From assembly GCA_018389105.1 (NCBI GenBank), contig JACATO010002204.1, positions 2,790,001 through 2,854,000 on the forward strand: 64,000 bases of DNA. Reading direction: 5' to 3'. Shown here piece after piece: positions 35,001 to 50,000 of this stretch. How positions within the stretch are numbered: position 1 is the stretch's first letter; every line of letters begins with the position of its first letter. This DNA is from Nautilus pompilius. Taxonomy: Eukaryota; Mollusca; Cephalopoda; Nautilida; Nautilidae. Below the pieces are notes generated by a model. That model was not told the origin of the DNA and made no database searches. It was given only the letters and a program-made list of their open reading frames with translations. The translations under genes were made by a program, and so were the position numbers.

Positions 35001-38000
35001 AACAGGATCAGGAGAAAAGGCAAAGGTTTCAAAACATTAAAAATGAAAAACACTGCTAGTGACACAATAGGATTACTTAACAAATGAAGCATACGTTATT
35101 GCTGTCTGTATTTTTAAAGAGATTTTTTAAAATATAGACCAGCTCAGTTAACAACTGTGGGAAAAAGAGCATGTCTTTGGATACAGGATCTTCTCATGGA
35201 CATTCGTAATGTAGAACGGGCTCGAAACGATCTGAGATTTCGTGGAGTGAAGGGAACAACAGGAACACAAGCAAGTTTTCTGGCACTGTTTGAAAATAAT
35301 GAGGATAAGGTAAATATTTATCCTTATTCTTTGGAAAGTTAAGGTTAAAGCTTATTTCATCCGCAAAAACCGAAAAAAACTAATTAAAAATTACTACAAT
35401 TACTATTACTGTATTTTTGGGGTTATAAGTCGATGTCGATGTGGAGTATAAGTCAAATAGATCAGTTTTCCTGTTTTCCAAGCCTTCATTCACATATAAG
35501 TCGATAGTACGATCATACTTTTGTACAGTAATAACAGTATAAAATTCCTGTCAGGGTTATAAAACAGTGGTGTATATCAAATGTTAAAGGAATTTAATCT
35601 GTATTTATTACATTGGTTACGTTAATGGCACACTTCAATCTCATTTCATATGAACTTACAAAAATGTTCAAGCTTTTCCTCAAAATCTGCTGGTAGTTTT
35701 TGTGGTATGGTTGTGCGTTGTCAAATTCTAAGTCCTTTTCTTTTCATAAAAGGGAAACACTATGACGGATCCCCTTTAAAATTTGGTAGTCCAAGTTCTT
35801 CAGTGATTTGTTGGGCTTTGATTCATAATTGGATTGTATTTTGTCCACGACAAGCAGCACGTTGTGTCAGAACAAAGTCTTCAAGCTGATCTTCAACATT
35901 GGTCCATCTAGCTTTGTAACCACGGTTGCCTTTTTGCTTTTTTCAGTCTGTCGTAATGAATTCTTTGTTTTTCGCCAATCACGAACACGTTTCTCACTAA
36001 CGCCATACTGCCGTTCTGTTGCCATATTTCAACCACTGTTTTTAGAAAAATTCACCACTTACAGCTTAAAGGCTGCAGTATATGCTTTCCTTTTCTTTAT
36101 AGCAGGCATTTTCAAGTACAGATTTATATTTTTTTTTTCAACTTTGGCAAATTGAAGCTCCCCTAACACAATGATATCTGTGCCCCCTAAGCACTGAATA
36201 AAAGGGAGGTAACTGAATCTGAGTCAGCATGCACCCACACACGCACATCAGTGTTACAGCTAGGTTTTCAAACGGGCATGGTAAATATTATAAAACAGGG
36301 CACATCGCGTGCAGTCATGGTGCGGAAGCATGGTATTGTGGGCACATTTATTTGCATTAATGACAAGACAAATTTGATAAATAACAGTTTAATACTAGTA
36401 TGATGTAGGTGTTAAGTGAAGTATTACTAACTTATGCAATCATACAAACCTACAAGTTCACATTTATTTGCAACAAAGTCAATGCATGTATATATACATT
36501 TACAAGTTCTCATAATATAATGAAATGCAATAGCTTTAATTGACGACCTTGAATTAGGCTAGATTGTATGTTAAAACGTTGAAGAAAAATGCTCTTAAGA
36601 CTGCCGCTCTTTTGTTAGGTCTTTTGTGTACTCGTGCTATGCTTCGAAGCGTAAACTAAATGGCGTATAATGCGCACGCGCACAAGTTACAACTCCGCAG
36701 AGCGGCTGGAAAATTCCCGCCAGGGGACGCTCAAAAAGTTCTGCATGCGGCGGTTGTATACCTGTACAAAAAGGAAAATCGGGCTTTGTTTTGCACCATT
36801 TGGGGCATGGCATTGTAAATTTAGGGCATGTCATTGTACAAAGAGGTATGGCGCTGTAGACCAGAGGCATGGCGTGGCGCCATGCTAAAAAGGGCTAGCT
36901 GGAACTCTGCACATACAATCATACATAAATTTTCCCATGGCACTTAAGGGTCCCATGTTACCTGTATCATGATTTCGTCCATATATAAGTCAGAGTGGAG
37001 TATAAGTTGATGGTCAGGCCCTTGCAGGAAAAAGAATCAACTTATATGCTTAAAAATATGGTTCTGATTGCCACTGATTATTGTGGGTCAAAATATCAAA
37101 AGCTGCCAAAAACTGAAAATGAAACCAAAATTTTTATAGTTTATACATTGCTGTGTAGGAACTAAATTGAGAATATCTTTAAATGGCAATACAAACCAAG
37201 TAACACTGTACACAGTAGACAGCATAGATTTTTGTGAAAATGAAAGTGAAAAAAAACTAAAATATGAAGCAATTTTACTCTCAGTTGCTTTGTCAATGAT
37301 ACAGGAAGAAAAAATTGTGCAGCTCTTGTACTTGATCATGTAGCTTTCCATTTCTGGCATTCTAACTTTTAATTCTAGCCCTTCTACAGACAATACGCAA
37401 TATTTGCTATGAGAATTTCAAATGAGTAAATGAACACATGGGGAAAGAATTGTTGCTGTAGTTAGAAGACAAGTATGGTAAAAGCATAGCAAACAATCTG
37501 ACTCAAGCACTGTGCATGTCACTTATAGTTTATATGATCAATGATGTAACAATAACATGCCCAAATAGAGTGCTAAAGTATTATTGAACAACACTATCCA
37601 TAAACACCATTGTTGGGGGCCAAGGTAAGTATGTGAGTTGGAAGGTGCACTAACAAACAAGTAAGCAAATATTATGAATAAACAATCAGTTCATAGCTGG
37701 CATAGATGATACTTTCAATGGTAAAGCTGATTTGAAAAGGGATGGTTGATTTTCATGTAGTATTTGTAAATACAGTAATCAAGTATCCTAATACAGACTG
37801 GGCAGTTTTTGATAACCTATTGGAGCATGAACAGAAATTAGAACCAGTATGGCATGTATATTTTTACCAGCATTTAGAAATATAAATGATCTATAACTCT
37901 TTTTTTTTTTTTTTTGTCTCCATATATGATGTGATGACCAAACTTGATGGATTATGTTTTTAAACAGTATTAATTGTTCATTACAATGTGTAAAAATGCA

Positions 38001-41000
38001 TTTTTAACATAGAGCTAATTTGGTATTGCTTTTATATTCATGGGGATTTTGTGCTAATGTAGTAATTTATTTTGTTGATGGTGCTAAAAGAGGAATAAAA
38101 CACTAAACTTTTAAAAAATGCATGCGTTACAATATTATCTTAACTAGAAAATACTATTTTAACAAAAGAAATACATAAATGATAATTTAATATTTAGACA
38201 TTTTTTGGTTAGCGTTGATATAATTACACTTAAACAAAAATGATCAGAATTATTTTGGTTGATGCAGCAATTATGGTCATTGCTACTTTACATAGCTTAT
38301 ATATTTTTAAACATTTGGTTTTAAGTCATCTTTTGAAACCCTTCCATCATGAAAAAGGTTCCTGATAGCACTTCAAGAAGAAGTTTCCAAAATGTAACGA
38401 GTTCTAGATTAACAGTGCACAAGATACAATTTTGTGGTGAAAAGCTGCCAGTATTTCTATTAAGTTGGATTGGGTTGGTATAGTGATTGTTGTTTAAGAT
38501 ATTAAAATCTATTTGACATTTTCATTATAGAGGTTTTTGTTTGTTTTTTAACAGTTGGAAACTGTCTTTAAAAACAAATGTTTGTGCTGGTTTTTGTTTG
38601 TTTTACTTTTTGTTTAACTGCTGAAGTTCCTGTTACACATTTTTTCCATTAGTGGGCATGTGAGTGGATAGTTTTGATTTTACTTTAGGTTGAAATTCTA
38701 GACAACCTTGTGACAGAAATGGCTGGCTTCAAGGAGTAAGTACAAATTTGGTGAATTATCACAGAGACAGGTTAGAAGTAACTCTGGGCTCTCAGTGTCA
38801 CTAAGAATGTACTCTACTAATGGATGGGGATGGACTAGAAAGGTGCTTAACTCATAAGAAGATGCTATTGTAAATGATAAAATAAAACAAACTTGGGTTG
38901 GTGTAATTGTTTTGGCTTAATTTTCTAATGCAAGCAATGAAGTATTTCATAATACCCACTGTGAAATCTCTGGGGAATGGGTTGTCATGAAACTTTAATG
39001 AGCATATGCAAATCTTGTATTAACTTGCTTTACCCTTCATAATTTTTTATGGATTTATGTTTACTTATGTAAAGCCTTTTTTGTGGAATTTCTGTAACAA
39101 ATTTCTAAACTAATAATTTTATTCGCTGAGCAGTTTCAAAAAATATTGTTTATAAGTATGCATTATGATCTAGTTGCAATATATTAAGTTGAAATGGTTA
39201 AATGCTGCTGAAAGATTTTATCCAATTGTTAAAGAAATTCAGATTTTTAAAATGATACCAAGTTTATGACAAAAAGAACAATCCATGATATTCAGGTGAA
39301 GAAAGGAAGGAAAAAATTTTCAATTATCTTTTGAGATTACGCATGTAGGATAAAAAGAAAATAAACTGTTTTATTGTAAGAGATTAAAACCATTGAGTCA
39401 AGATTTTGGAATTGTATAAGAAACAAAACCATTGTTAGATTCTCTATTTTGTCTTTAGGCATTATGGCATATGTGGACAAACATATAGTCGGAAAGTAGA
39501 CATTGACAGTCTCAGTTCTCTTTCCAGTTTGGGTGCCTCAATACACAAGGTAAGAAAGAATTTTGTGATTTTCTTTTTTTCTTGAAGTAGTATTAAATAA
39601 AGCATGAAATCAAAATAATAATTTATTTTAGATAAACTTGTTACTAACAAAGACAGATTTTACTTTCTTAAAAAAAAAAGGGAAGGAGAAGCAAGAATGC
39701 AAATATCTTGAATCTGTATCTACTGATACAAAAAACATAAATTACAACAATATTTATCCAGAAAAATTATTTAAAATTAATATTTCTTACCTCTTTTAAT
39801 CAGTCAAAAGTATAAATGACATGGTTTTGAATATCAGCTTGTATGTTGTAGCTACACTATTTGTGTATCAATCTGCCACCAGTCTGGAGATATATACTAT
39901 AATCCAAGAATTTCTTTGTTGGACATTTTAATTCATGGATTGTTATCTTTTTCTAAATTTTTAGACATTTCTGTGATCAAACCTTAGATGTTTGTCTAGA
40001 GCCGGGGTGGCCAGATTTTAGAGCCATATGATCTACTTTTTTCAAAGACATCCTTTGAAGATCTACCAGCATAATTTCTAATCTCACCTAGTGATACATT
40101 TAAATATGTCGCAGGAAATATGTCCCATACTTACTGATATAGATGAAGAGACAAAAATGTAACAAAAGCACTTTATTGGCAAATATTATTATTTTTATTA
40201 TTTCAGTTAAAATACACCTTATTTATAGTAACTAGTCAAGAAAAAAGACAAGTATTTGTACATTCAATGTACACTGCCCTCATATGAGTAAAAAAAAAAT
40301 GATATTTTAAAAACAAAAAAGAACCATTAAACACTTGATCAATATTGTGTCCAAACTTCAGCTTCCTAGCTGAAATAATGCCTGTGACTGATGGAATAGT
40401 GGAAGGCAGTGTACAAATATATTTTTTATTTTAATTTCGAAAGTATGATTTATTTCCTATGTATTGTGATGATTTGTGTTGGATGGTGTCTGTAAGCTTT
40501 TCATACTCAAGACAGTAGTCGCTTATTGTGAGCCTCAAACCGGCTTCTGCGTGGTCATCAGTCATAGTGGATCAGTATTTAGACTTAATAATCTTTATAT
40601 GTGAGAATGCTGATTCACAAAGGTAGGTGGAACCAAAAAATGCAGTCAAATGAATGACATGTTCAAGTATTTGATATTTTCCAGCAGTTATTAGGTTCCA
40701 AAAGTTTCCCTCTGAGGCTCTGGATTTGACTTGAATGGTGTTTTGTAAAATTAAAATTTCATCCTCAACTGTTGTGTCCATGTGGAACAGTGATGCGATT
40801 CTCAGGGCCATTCCATCACTATCAGTTTTCACACCAAATGGAAAGCACACAAATGTTGCCACAAGTTCTAGTAATGTAAAGTCTTGAAACTATCTGTTAA
40901 ATTCTGATATAACATTTTGCACCTGCTCAATGTAACAACTATTATCAAGGTGTGCATATCCTAAAGTTGTAGCTCTGAAATGGTGTTTTTAAAATTCCGC

Positions 41001-44000
41001 AATTCGTGCTGCTGTAACTGTAAAGATAGCAATTGGAGTTTTTTCCTAAAAGCGCTCACAGAGCTAATCATGTAAACAACATTTTTATCTTTACGTTGCA
41101 ACTCTAAATTCAGTTCTTTCAAAATGGCTGTGAAGTCAGTTAAAAAAGCTGGATCTAAAAGCCATTGTTTGTCTGTAAGTTGCATGTATTCCTCATTTTT
41201 AGTGACCAAAAACTCCTTAATTTCAGGTAAAAGATCCTTAAATCTTTGTAGAAATTTTCCTCTGCTCAGCCATCTAATATCATTATGAAGTAAAAGGTCT
41301 GTGTTCTGCTTTGTTTTCTTCTTATTGATCATATTCAACTTTTAGCGCATAGAGCCTGTTGATGAATTATGCAGTGATTATAAAGAAAACTGGGAAACAT
41401 ATCATCACCTTTCGAAAAGGCAATAAACCTGTTGGCTGGGCCAACCATAGCAGATGTGTGTTGTTAATGAATTCCTTGAATATATTGACCCCTTGAGTGT
41501 GTTCTTTTAATAGTAGTATTTTAAGAAGTTCCTCTTTAAAAGTCATGTCTTCAAACATCATTCTAATAAAAATACATAACAGCGATGTGTTAATCACATT
41601 TGTAGACTTATCAAATTGAAACAAAAAAAAAATACTCGTCTATGTGTCCTTTTTTTCAGTTCCTTCAAATCTTCAGCCATTCCTTAATAGCAGACACTGT
41701 TTTATTTTCAAAATCTGGAAACAACAAATCTGCTGCCTCTAGAAAGGCCTCTTTAATATTGTTCCATCTTGAAAAGGTTTAATGTGTTTTATAAGTATGC
41801 CACTTATTCAGAATGATGCTGTTGTTGCTGCCTTTGTTCTCATGTTGGGCCATGTAAAAAAAAAAAATTTTTGTCCAGTAAGCTGAATTTAGTTCTCCTT
41901 TCGAAGTTCATTTTTAACTGGAAAATTGCTTTCATAGCTCTTGTGAACAGTTTTAAAATACCTTTCCACAAATTTCCTTTTTTGATAAAAGATAATATAT
42001 TCAGAGCAGATAAGAAACACATTTTGAATTATTCATCGTAAAAAAATATTCTTCCATCCACTCAGTATAAAAATGATAAGTTTTCAGTTTCTTAGAACTC
42101 ATTTTAGAGGTTAAATTTTAAGATTTAAAAAAAAAAAGTTAAATTTACTTGTGGTCTGCTAATGACTTAGTATCCAAGTTTTTTCTCTGTAGGTGCAGTA
42201 TTTGTCTTTTGAAATGATTAGCCAGTATGTTCGCCGATTAGGTGTTTCCGACTAATCATTGAATTTTTCAAATCTCTTCAAGAAGAGCAACGAGAAAATT
42301 GAGACAATCTGAGCATTATAGATTAGATTGCAATCACCCCCCCCTGGCCTAGAATATGAGTGAGTAAGGCAAACTGCTTCTGTCAAACCAAGTGAAGTAA
42401 ACCTTCAGCTCAGCTGTGCACGCGCATGTAGGGTAGAAGAGCAATTACTCTTTACCACAGCAATTACAAGTCTCAGATGTAAAGGAAAAATAGTGCTGCT
42501 GAAATAGCAGTACTTACTGAAATTGTTAATATACATTTCGAGTATTACAAAGTACTGTTTTGCATTGAATGCTTGTAGGTCAAAGCCAACAAGATATGTT
42601 TAGTGCATTATCTCTTGAAAAACCATTTAAAATTTGTCATTTGTTTGCAGTCTGAAAATAAATAAGATTTATACCCATCTTTTTGACAAATTATCAATGT
42701 GTTCTTGCCTGATGTGAATGGAGTATACAAACTGGCCATCAGTACATACATAATGAATGGAATAAGTTAAACATTTTTTTGTGCCAAAAGAAAAAAAAAT
42801 TGTTTTACATTTTTAAAGAGGGGGATGGATAAAAAATACCAGATTGTTCTAGTACACTGAACAAAACAATATAAGGATGTTTTGTATGTGACCTCTTGCA
42901 TGACTGTTTGCTGTTGCCTTGGTTATGTGGTTTTATCATTCTTTGTCAATCCAAAGGGTGAGTCATATAACATTTCTCATGCTGCATGGGCCTCTTTGTC
43001 TATAGTATGGTTAAATAAGTATAAAACCTACAAATATTCACACAATGAAGTTATTAAAACTTCAGCAATGACTTGCCAATGAGCAGGAATATCTAGCTAA
43101 ACTAGGCCATAAACTGGAAATAGATAAATGTGGTTGCAAAATGTGGTGCAGCCATCTTTGGCAGAGTGGCTTAGTTCATAAAAGACCTGACAGGGGAGGA
43201 CACCACAGCAGTACTGATCATTATGATACTACAGTTACCTTGAGCCAAGTGATGCAACTATCTTTTCACATTCTATCTAGAACAAATTATCATCATGATG
43301 CCACTAAATGCATCAAACAATGTCTACACAGGCAGCAAAATGAACTGTTAAAATTATATCTATTTTTTAATTAAGGAAAAATTATTGTCACATAATGTAA
43401 AGAATTTATATCAACAATATTCTTATATTGTTTTGATGTGTTTTGAAAAAACTACTTACTGTTATCACTACTCTTTGAAAGGTTATATATTATTCAGATT
43501 TTAGTCTCGTGAATTGTGCCATCTCAGTTTATTTGTAGGATTTTAAGTCACTGCCATTATTTATTAGTCACCTTTTAAATAAAGTATTTAAATTATGTAT
43601 TAAGTATGTTATATTCACAATGTCTTGCAGCTGAAGCTTCAAGAGAACATGCTATAGAAATGGTGTTGATATGTAATGCAGATTTTTTTACTTTACTTCT
43701 AAAATACAAAACTGTCCCCACAAATTCAAAAAAATATCTCACAACCAGTTACTTCCTTGGTCACTGTTCTTAAGCTCAGAAGTTTTGCTGAATTGAGTTT
43801 CTTATGATGACTTTAGATAGTCTGTTTTGCTGCCATCTAACAGTGAGCTTAAGACAAATCTCAAATGTAATCTAGTATTTCAGCTTATTATTGTCACAAC
43901 TAAAAGTAGTATTGGCCTTTTCTGTGTGCATGTCAATTACATTTTGTAATCCACTTTCAGTGTGAGAAATAAAAGCATAATGGTTTATGCAAAATAAAAA

Positions 44001-47000
44001 GTTCTTTTAGTTCTTATTCATGAAGTCATGCCACTTCTAGTATACCGAATAACATCAGAGGATTATGGAAAGCTTTCTTCAATATTACTGAAAAGAAAGA
44101 CAAACTAATGTAGGTGTGAGTACATGGGCTTGCTTAAAACCATTTTAAAATTACAGATTGATCAAAATTATAAGCATCAAACTTTACAGAAGCTTCCAAC
44201 TGTCATGAAAGGATGAGGATGGTATAAAGTTTGTCTGGTCACTGAATCAAAAGCTTTTGTAAGATTGATAAATGCTACATGCAATGGGCACTTTTTCACT
44301 GCATTTTTCCTAGAATTGTCTCAATGTAAAGACCATATCTACTGTATATTTTCCAGACCAAAAACTGTGTTGACTTCAAAAATAATCTTGAGAACCAATG
44401 TCAAGCTAATTGATTTATTAACTTTTTCCAACTATGCCCAAGGAAATGGCTTGTTATACAACATCACAAAGTTAGCATTTTTATTTGGCTAAAACGTCTA
44501 CATACTAACATTAAATCATATAGTTGTTTAGTTACACTCCATTCACCATACTTAAGTTGTTCAGGTGATGTTCCATCTGTTCCTGGCACTTTTAAAATTG
44601 TGAGGTGTTTAATAGCTATGAGGGTTCATAAATTGGTTCAATATTTAGTTTATGCCTAATACATATCTTTTGGATTGGAAGTATAATTTCCATTACTATA
44701 GAGAAATTGAAAATGCTCAACCCACTGGCTTAGTTTAGATTTTTTCTCTGATCAAATTACTATTTTCATTGAGAAATGAAGCAACTTTTTTTGGTACACA
44801 GTCAAATGCTGCCTTGATACCACTATACATTCTGAAAGATAGCAGGGGTGGGGATTCTATCAAATTTAACCAGTATTTCTGAATGCAATTTCTTTCTCAA
44901 GCTGAGATAATTTTGTGCACTTGTCTAACACCTTCAGCCATTGCTTGTGTTTGATTTCAAGATATTTAAAGCACAGTTTTTGTTGTGTTTTTTTTAGCTT
45001 TGACAGCAGGTTACATCAATACTATTACTAAACCAATCAAGTTGTGATTTATTGATTGTACGAAATATTTCAAAGGCTGTATCAAGGAGAGTTTTGTGAA
45101 AGCATAAGTTAAAGTGGTGTGGGAAGTCTCACTTTGGGAAGATATTTTTTGAAACTGATTCATTGATTCAGGATGCTTAACATTCACCACTTTATCCTTT
45201 GTTTGTTAATAATGATGTGTATATGGAGATTAATTTATTAGGATTGGTGTTCCAACTCCCAACACCCAAAATAGATTTTCAGCTTTTCACTATAGTAACA
45301 GCCTGAAAATGACAGAATGATCATGAAGATGTACAAATGCAATGCTTTGTTTACTTAAAATACATTGTGTTTTAATATAAAACTGCAGTTGGTGTGATAC
45401 ATGTAGCAATTACAAATGGTGATATCCAGGAAGCGTAAGATTGATTTTAAAACATAATTTTAATGAAGTTTGGACAGAAAAATACTTCATCCCTCAATCA
45501 GAAAATTGTTTGTTTTGATATTTAACCAAAGGATATTGGTTCCAAAGGAGTATAATGTAAAATGTCACTACAAAACTGTGCTGATAATTATAAAACATTG
45601 AATGGAAAGCAGCATGATAATAAAATTCAGTAACTAAAACAAGCTTTAGTACACAGTCAAGGTGTTTCCACCAAACCAAACCAAACCAGGTATCTGAGGT
45701 AGCAGTGAAAGCAAGCTATCTTTTGGATTACATATTGCTAAAAAAAGTAAGATGATTTCAAGGATTGTATAAAAGACTGTCCAGAAAATACCTCTGCTCT
45801 CTCATCAGTTTGTCCACTCAGACAATCAAATGTAACATTGCTGAAATATGTGATCTCACTGAAGACCGAAAAAAGTAGGGTTGCATATTTTGTGGCTTGT
45901 TAACTGTTGGTGGATGAGAGCATAGATGTAAGTAATATTCATACATGGCATTGACAGCAATTTCAGAATAACAGAACTGGCAACAATGGTAAGCTTTCAC
46001 AAAACAAAAGTTATAGATTGTTTTTTCAAGTAGCATTAACTATTGTTCAGATGATGACAAACTTGTTGCATCAATCACACATGGTGCTCTGCCATGATAG
46101 GAAAAAAGTCAGATTCACTAGAACTGGTGAAAGAAAAGCTTCACAAAAATGTTGCCATTGCATTATTCACCAAGAAGCTTCATGTAACAGGTTGTTGGCA
46201 TGGATCATGTTATGACTGGTTTGATGCCAAACACCATTAGTTTCCTTACCATATTGAAGTGGTTAAGCAACAGAAAAGTTCTGGAATGTTTCTTTGGACT
46301 ATGACTTGAAATAAACAAATTTATGGTTGACAAGTCAAGAAATATTCCACAGTAAACAGATGGTGCGATTGGCTTGTTGATATGATGAAATACTTTAATG
46401 CTCTCGGTACCCAGTTATAAGGCTCTGGTTTTCAAGGTCTGATCAAAAGGTTCTGGGACATCATTTATTAGGGAAATTCAGTTCTCTATATGGATATTAA
46501 ACAAGTAGCATTGTTGGCAACACTTGCTGACATCACACCTCTGACAGTAAGCTACTACCTTGTCTTAATCTTGAGTGAACTGTTTTGTGCAGATGTCTTT
46601 ATTTTTCTGCCCCACTGAAAAATGTCTGACTTGAAGGAGCAACATTTATGCATCAAATTGTGTGTGAAACTCTGTAAGACAGTCATGGAAACCTATGGAA
46701 TCTTTAAAAACTGTACTTAGGGAAGCTCTTGGCTGTTAGAAAACATGTGAATGGTTTGCTTTGGTTTAAAAATGGCTGAACTTCTGTCAATGATCTGCAC
46801 TCTGGCTGCTCATCATCTTAGCCCAGTGAGAAATCAGTTAGTCATGTTCATGATGTGATTCATGGTAACAGATGAAAGACTATTCATAAAGTGGTAAAGA
46901 AGTTTGTATCTCCTATGGCATATGCTAAACAATTTTGACTCAAGATTTGGGAATTAGGTGGGTCTTGGCAAAGTTTGTTTCATGAGTTCTCACTTTGGAA

Positions 47001-50000
47001 CGTCATCTCAGTTTTTCAGTAACTCATTGATCATGCAGTGAGTGATGAAAACTTTGTCTGGCATCATTACAGGTGACAAGACTTGAGTTTATGACTACGA
47101 ATGAGACTAAATGTGAGTCATCTCCGTGGAAGACCCCATCTTCACCTTGACTAAAGAAAGCAAGACAGATGCACTCAAATGCGAAAATGATGATTGTGTT
47201 TCTTGACAATGAAGGTGTTGTGCACCATTAGTTTGTTCCACAAGGTCAGGCAGTGAATTGGTGGTTTTATTTGGCCATTCTGAAATGCCTAAGAGATGCA
47301 GTTTTACAGAAGTGGCTTGAAAAATAGAAGTCTGGTTTGTGAATGTTGCACCATGACAATACACAGTTACTTTCAGCACTCTCCACATGAGGATTTTTGA
47401 CCAAGCACTCCATTTCACTGTTTCTCCGCCTACCATATCAGATTTGACACCCCAATCTAAAACATATCCTAAAAGAAAAGAGATTTCAGGATGTGCCAAC
47501 CTTCATCCAAAATAAGAGTACCAGTGATGTTTCAAAAAAGGCAGGATCATTGGAATCACTGTGTTCAATCAGCGACTACTTTGAGGGGGATAAATTTGAT
47601 TAACTATGTTGTCCTTTAGTTTTGTAAGAATAAGTTTAGATTTGGAACTCTTTTGATCAGACCTTGTACTTGAACATGAAATTTTTGGCAGAATAGTGTT
47701 TCACATCAAATTACTACTGTTTGTAAACCACTTTCAGAACTTGGCACATTTAACCACTTTGCATTATTTCATAACAAATGGAAAAGCTTCAGTGCAATGT
47801 AGAGTTGAAATCAAGATTTACAGATGGTGTTTCAAAATGGCTCTCATTTACAGCCAGAGAGATTTTCCCAACTACATACTCTTTTGGACAAAAGATTTTA
47901 TCTTTGTTTGTTTACATTTATGCTTCCAAATATTTTCTATCATGAAAATTAATAAAATTGGACATAGCATAAAAACAACAAATTTTGCATTAACTATGTA
48001 TTTTGTGGATATGCATACCTTAAGGCTAAAGAAAAAACATCAATAGTTAGGCTATGTATGTATGTATAACTAATTCATTGCACTAATAATAGATCACTGA
48101 ATTTAAGTAATTTATATATTATCAGCAAAGGATTTATTCTTGGTCAATGGTGAGTCTGGCCCATCAGTTAACCCTAGTTCTGCCTGCAGTGTGATGGCAG
48201 AGAGTTTGGGGATCACTTTATTTATGACTGGCATGATAAGCAAACATAGTGAATACCAGCAGAATTAGGGTTAATAAGTTGGAAAGTCCTGGGCTAGAGT
48301 AACTACAGCTTCTCCATTTTCTCTCTTTCTTTTTTACTCTAATGTTGTAGTTTCTCAAAAGTAGAAGTTTAGTGTATTTTGTTTAGCCATCTCATTTCCT
48401 GATAAAATTGTAAGCTTGCTGCATGCATGACAGGAAAAAGATATTAAAAATGTAACAAAATAATGTTATCAACATCTGAATCTTGTGAATAATCTTACAG
48501 TAATTTTGCAATGGAACTGAAGTGATGTGAAAAATATTTCTCTAATATATGACATCTGGTTTGTCTGCTGGTTGAATGGACTTTCAAATTTTTTTTTTTG
48601 CACCATAAGATTAAAAAAAGAAATAACTAGCAGAAAAATTGAAACCAAATATTGAGTATAAAAAGCAAATTTTTATGTTTGAAAAAAGTGAGTATAAAAA
48701 TATTTCTTTGTACCCATATCTGATAATTCCACTCAGATTCTGTGTTCCTATATTGTGAGAGGAAAATTTGTTAAATAATATTCTCAGGTTCACTTTAATA
48801 TTGCTCCCCATTTGTCGTGGAGAATTTTTTTGATTTTTTCTGCCATTTTCTTGTCAATGTTCAGGCTTTCCTCAAGTTCACCATCTCTTGCCATCTGGAT
48901 CATTTTCTCTCCAGTTATTTTCTTCTCTCTGATATCTTTCCTCACCGTTGCAGGCAGGCTGTGTTTCCTTGCCCACAGCAGCATGTATTTTACAGGATAG
49001 TACATGACACATCGTGGCCAGCCAATTGCTTCATAATGCCAACAAGACTCGGCTAGATAAGAGAAAAACAGCATTAAAAGTTTTGTCTCAAGACAGAGAG
49101 CCTATTATTAGGAGAAAAGATAGCGAAGTTTATTTTTACTAATGCTGATAACTTTTTATCAATGAAAGCAGCCAAAAAAAAGAGAGAGAGATTTAAAGAT
49201 ATTTCTGCACAGGTTAGCAGCCCATTATGATACTACTAGATGAAAATTTAAAAAAAAAACAAAACCACTGAAAATAATAGGTAAAATAAAAATATCTAAA
49301 GCAGCACCTGGAGTTTCAGCAATTTTAATGTTGCAGAAAGAAAAGAAAAAACCTTAATCAGTGGAAATTAGATATTTTTAAAAAAATTAATGTTGGTATT
49401 GCTGTGGGGAAGAATATGGATAAAGACAAGAAAAAGATAATTAGACGTGACATCAACCTACCTTATCCAGTATTATCCATAGGTAAAACTGATCAACTTA
49501 AAAAAAGAGGGGGACTAGAACATTTTAAGTGAGTTAATTTATTTACCACTGTCTATTTTAAAAGTTGTGTGTACCCAGTGGATGTCAAACTTTGAGAAAG
49601 GTTAGATTCATTTTGTGGTTACGAGGATACCAGAAGACAACATGGCTAATGCGGAGGCACCCCTGGGAAGAGAAATATTTATCAACACAATTTTTAAATT
49701 GTTGCTGTATCGTATATATATGTGCTTTCAATATCTCAAGATACTGTAGACAGCTGATGCTGACGCTGGGATTTGAACCAAGAATCACCGTTTGCCCCAC
49801 ACTGGAAATTCCTGGTTCAAATTCCAGCGTCAGTGTTAGCTATCTCAGTATCTTGAGATATTGAAAACAAACGCATCTATTTGTTGTTGTATCACTAATG
49901 ACTGCATTTGCTAGTAATTTATTCCTCTCATTCTATCCAAACCCACCTGCAAAAGTTTTTCTAATACTGACTTGTGCTGCAATTTTACCTAGCTTGTAAT

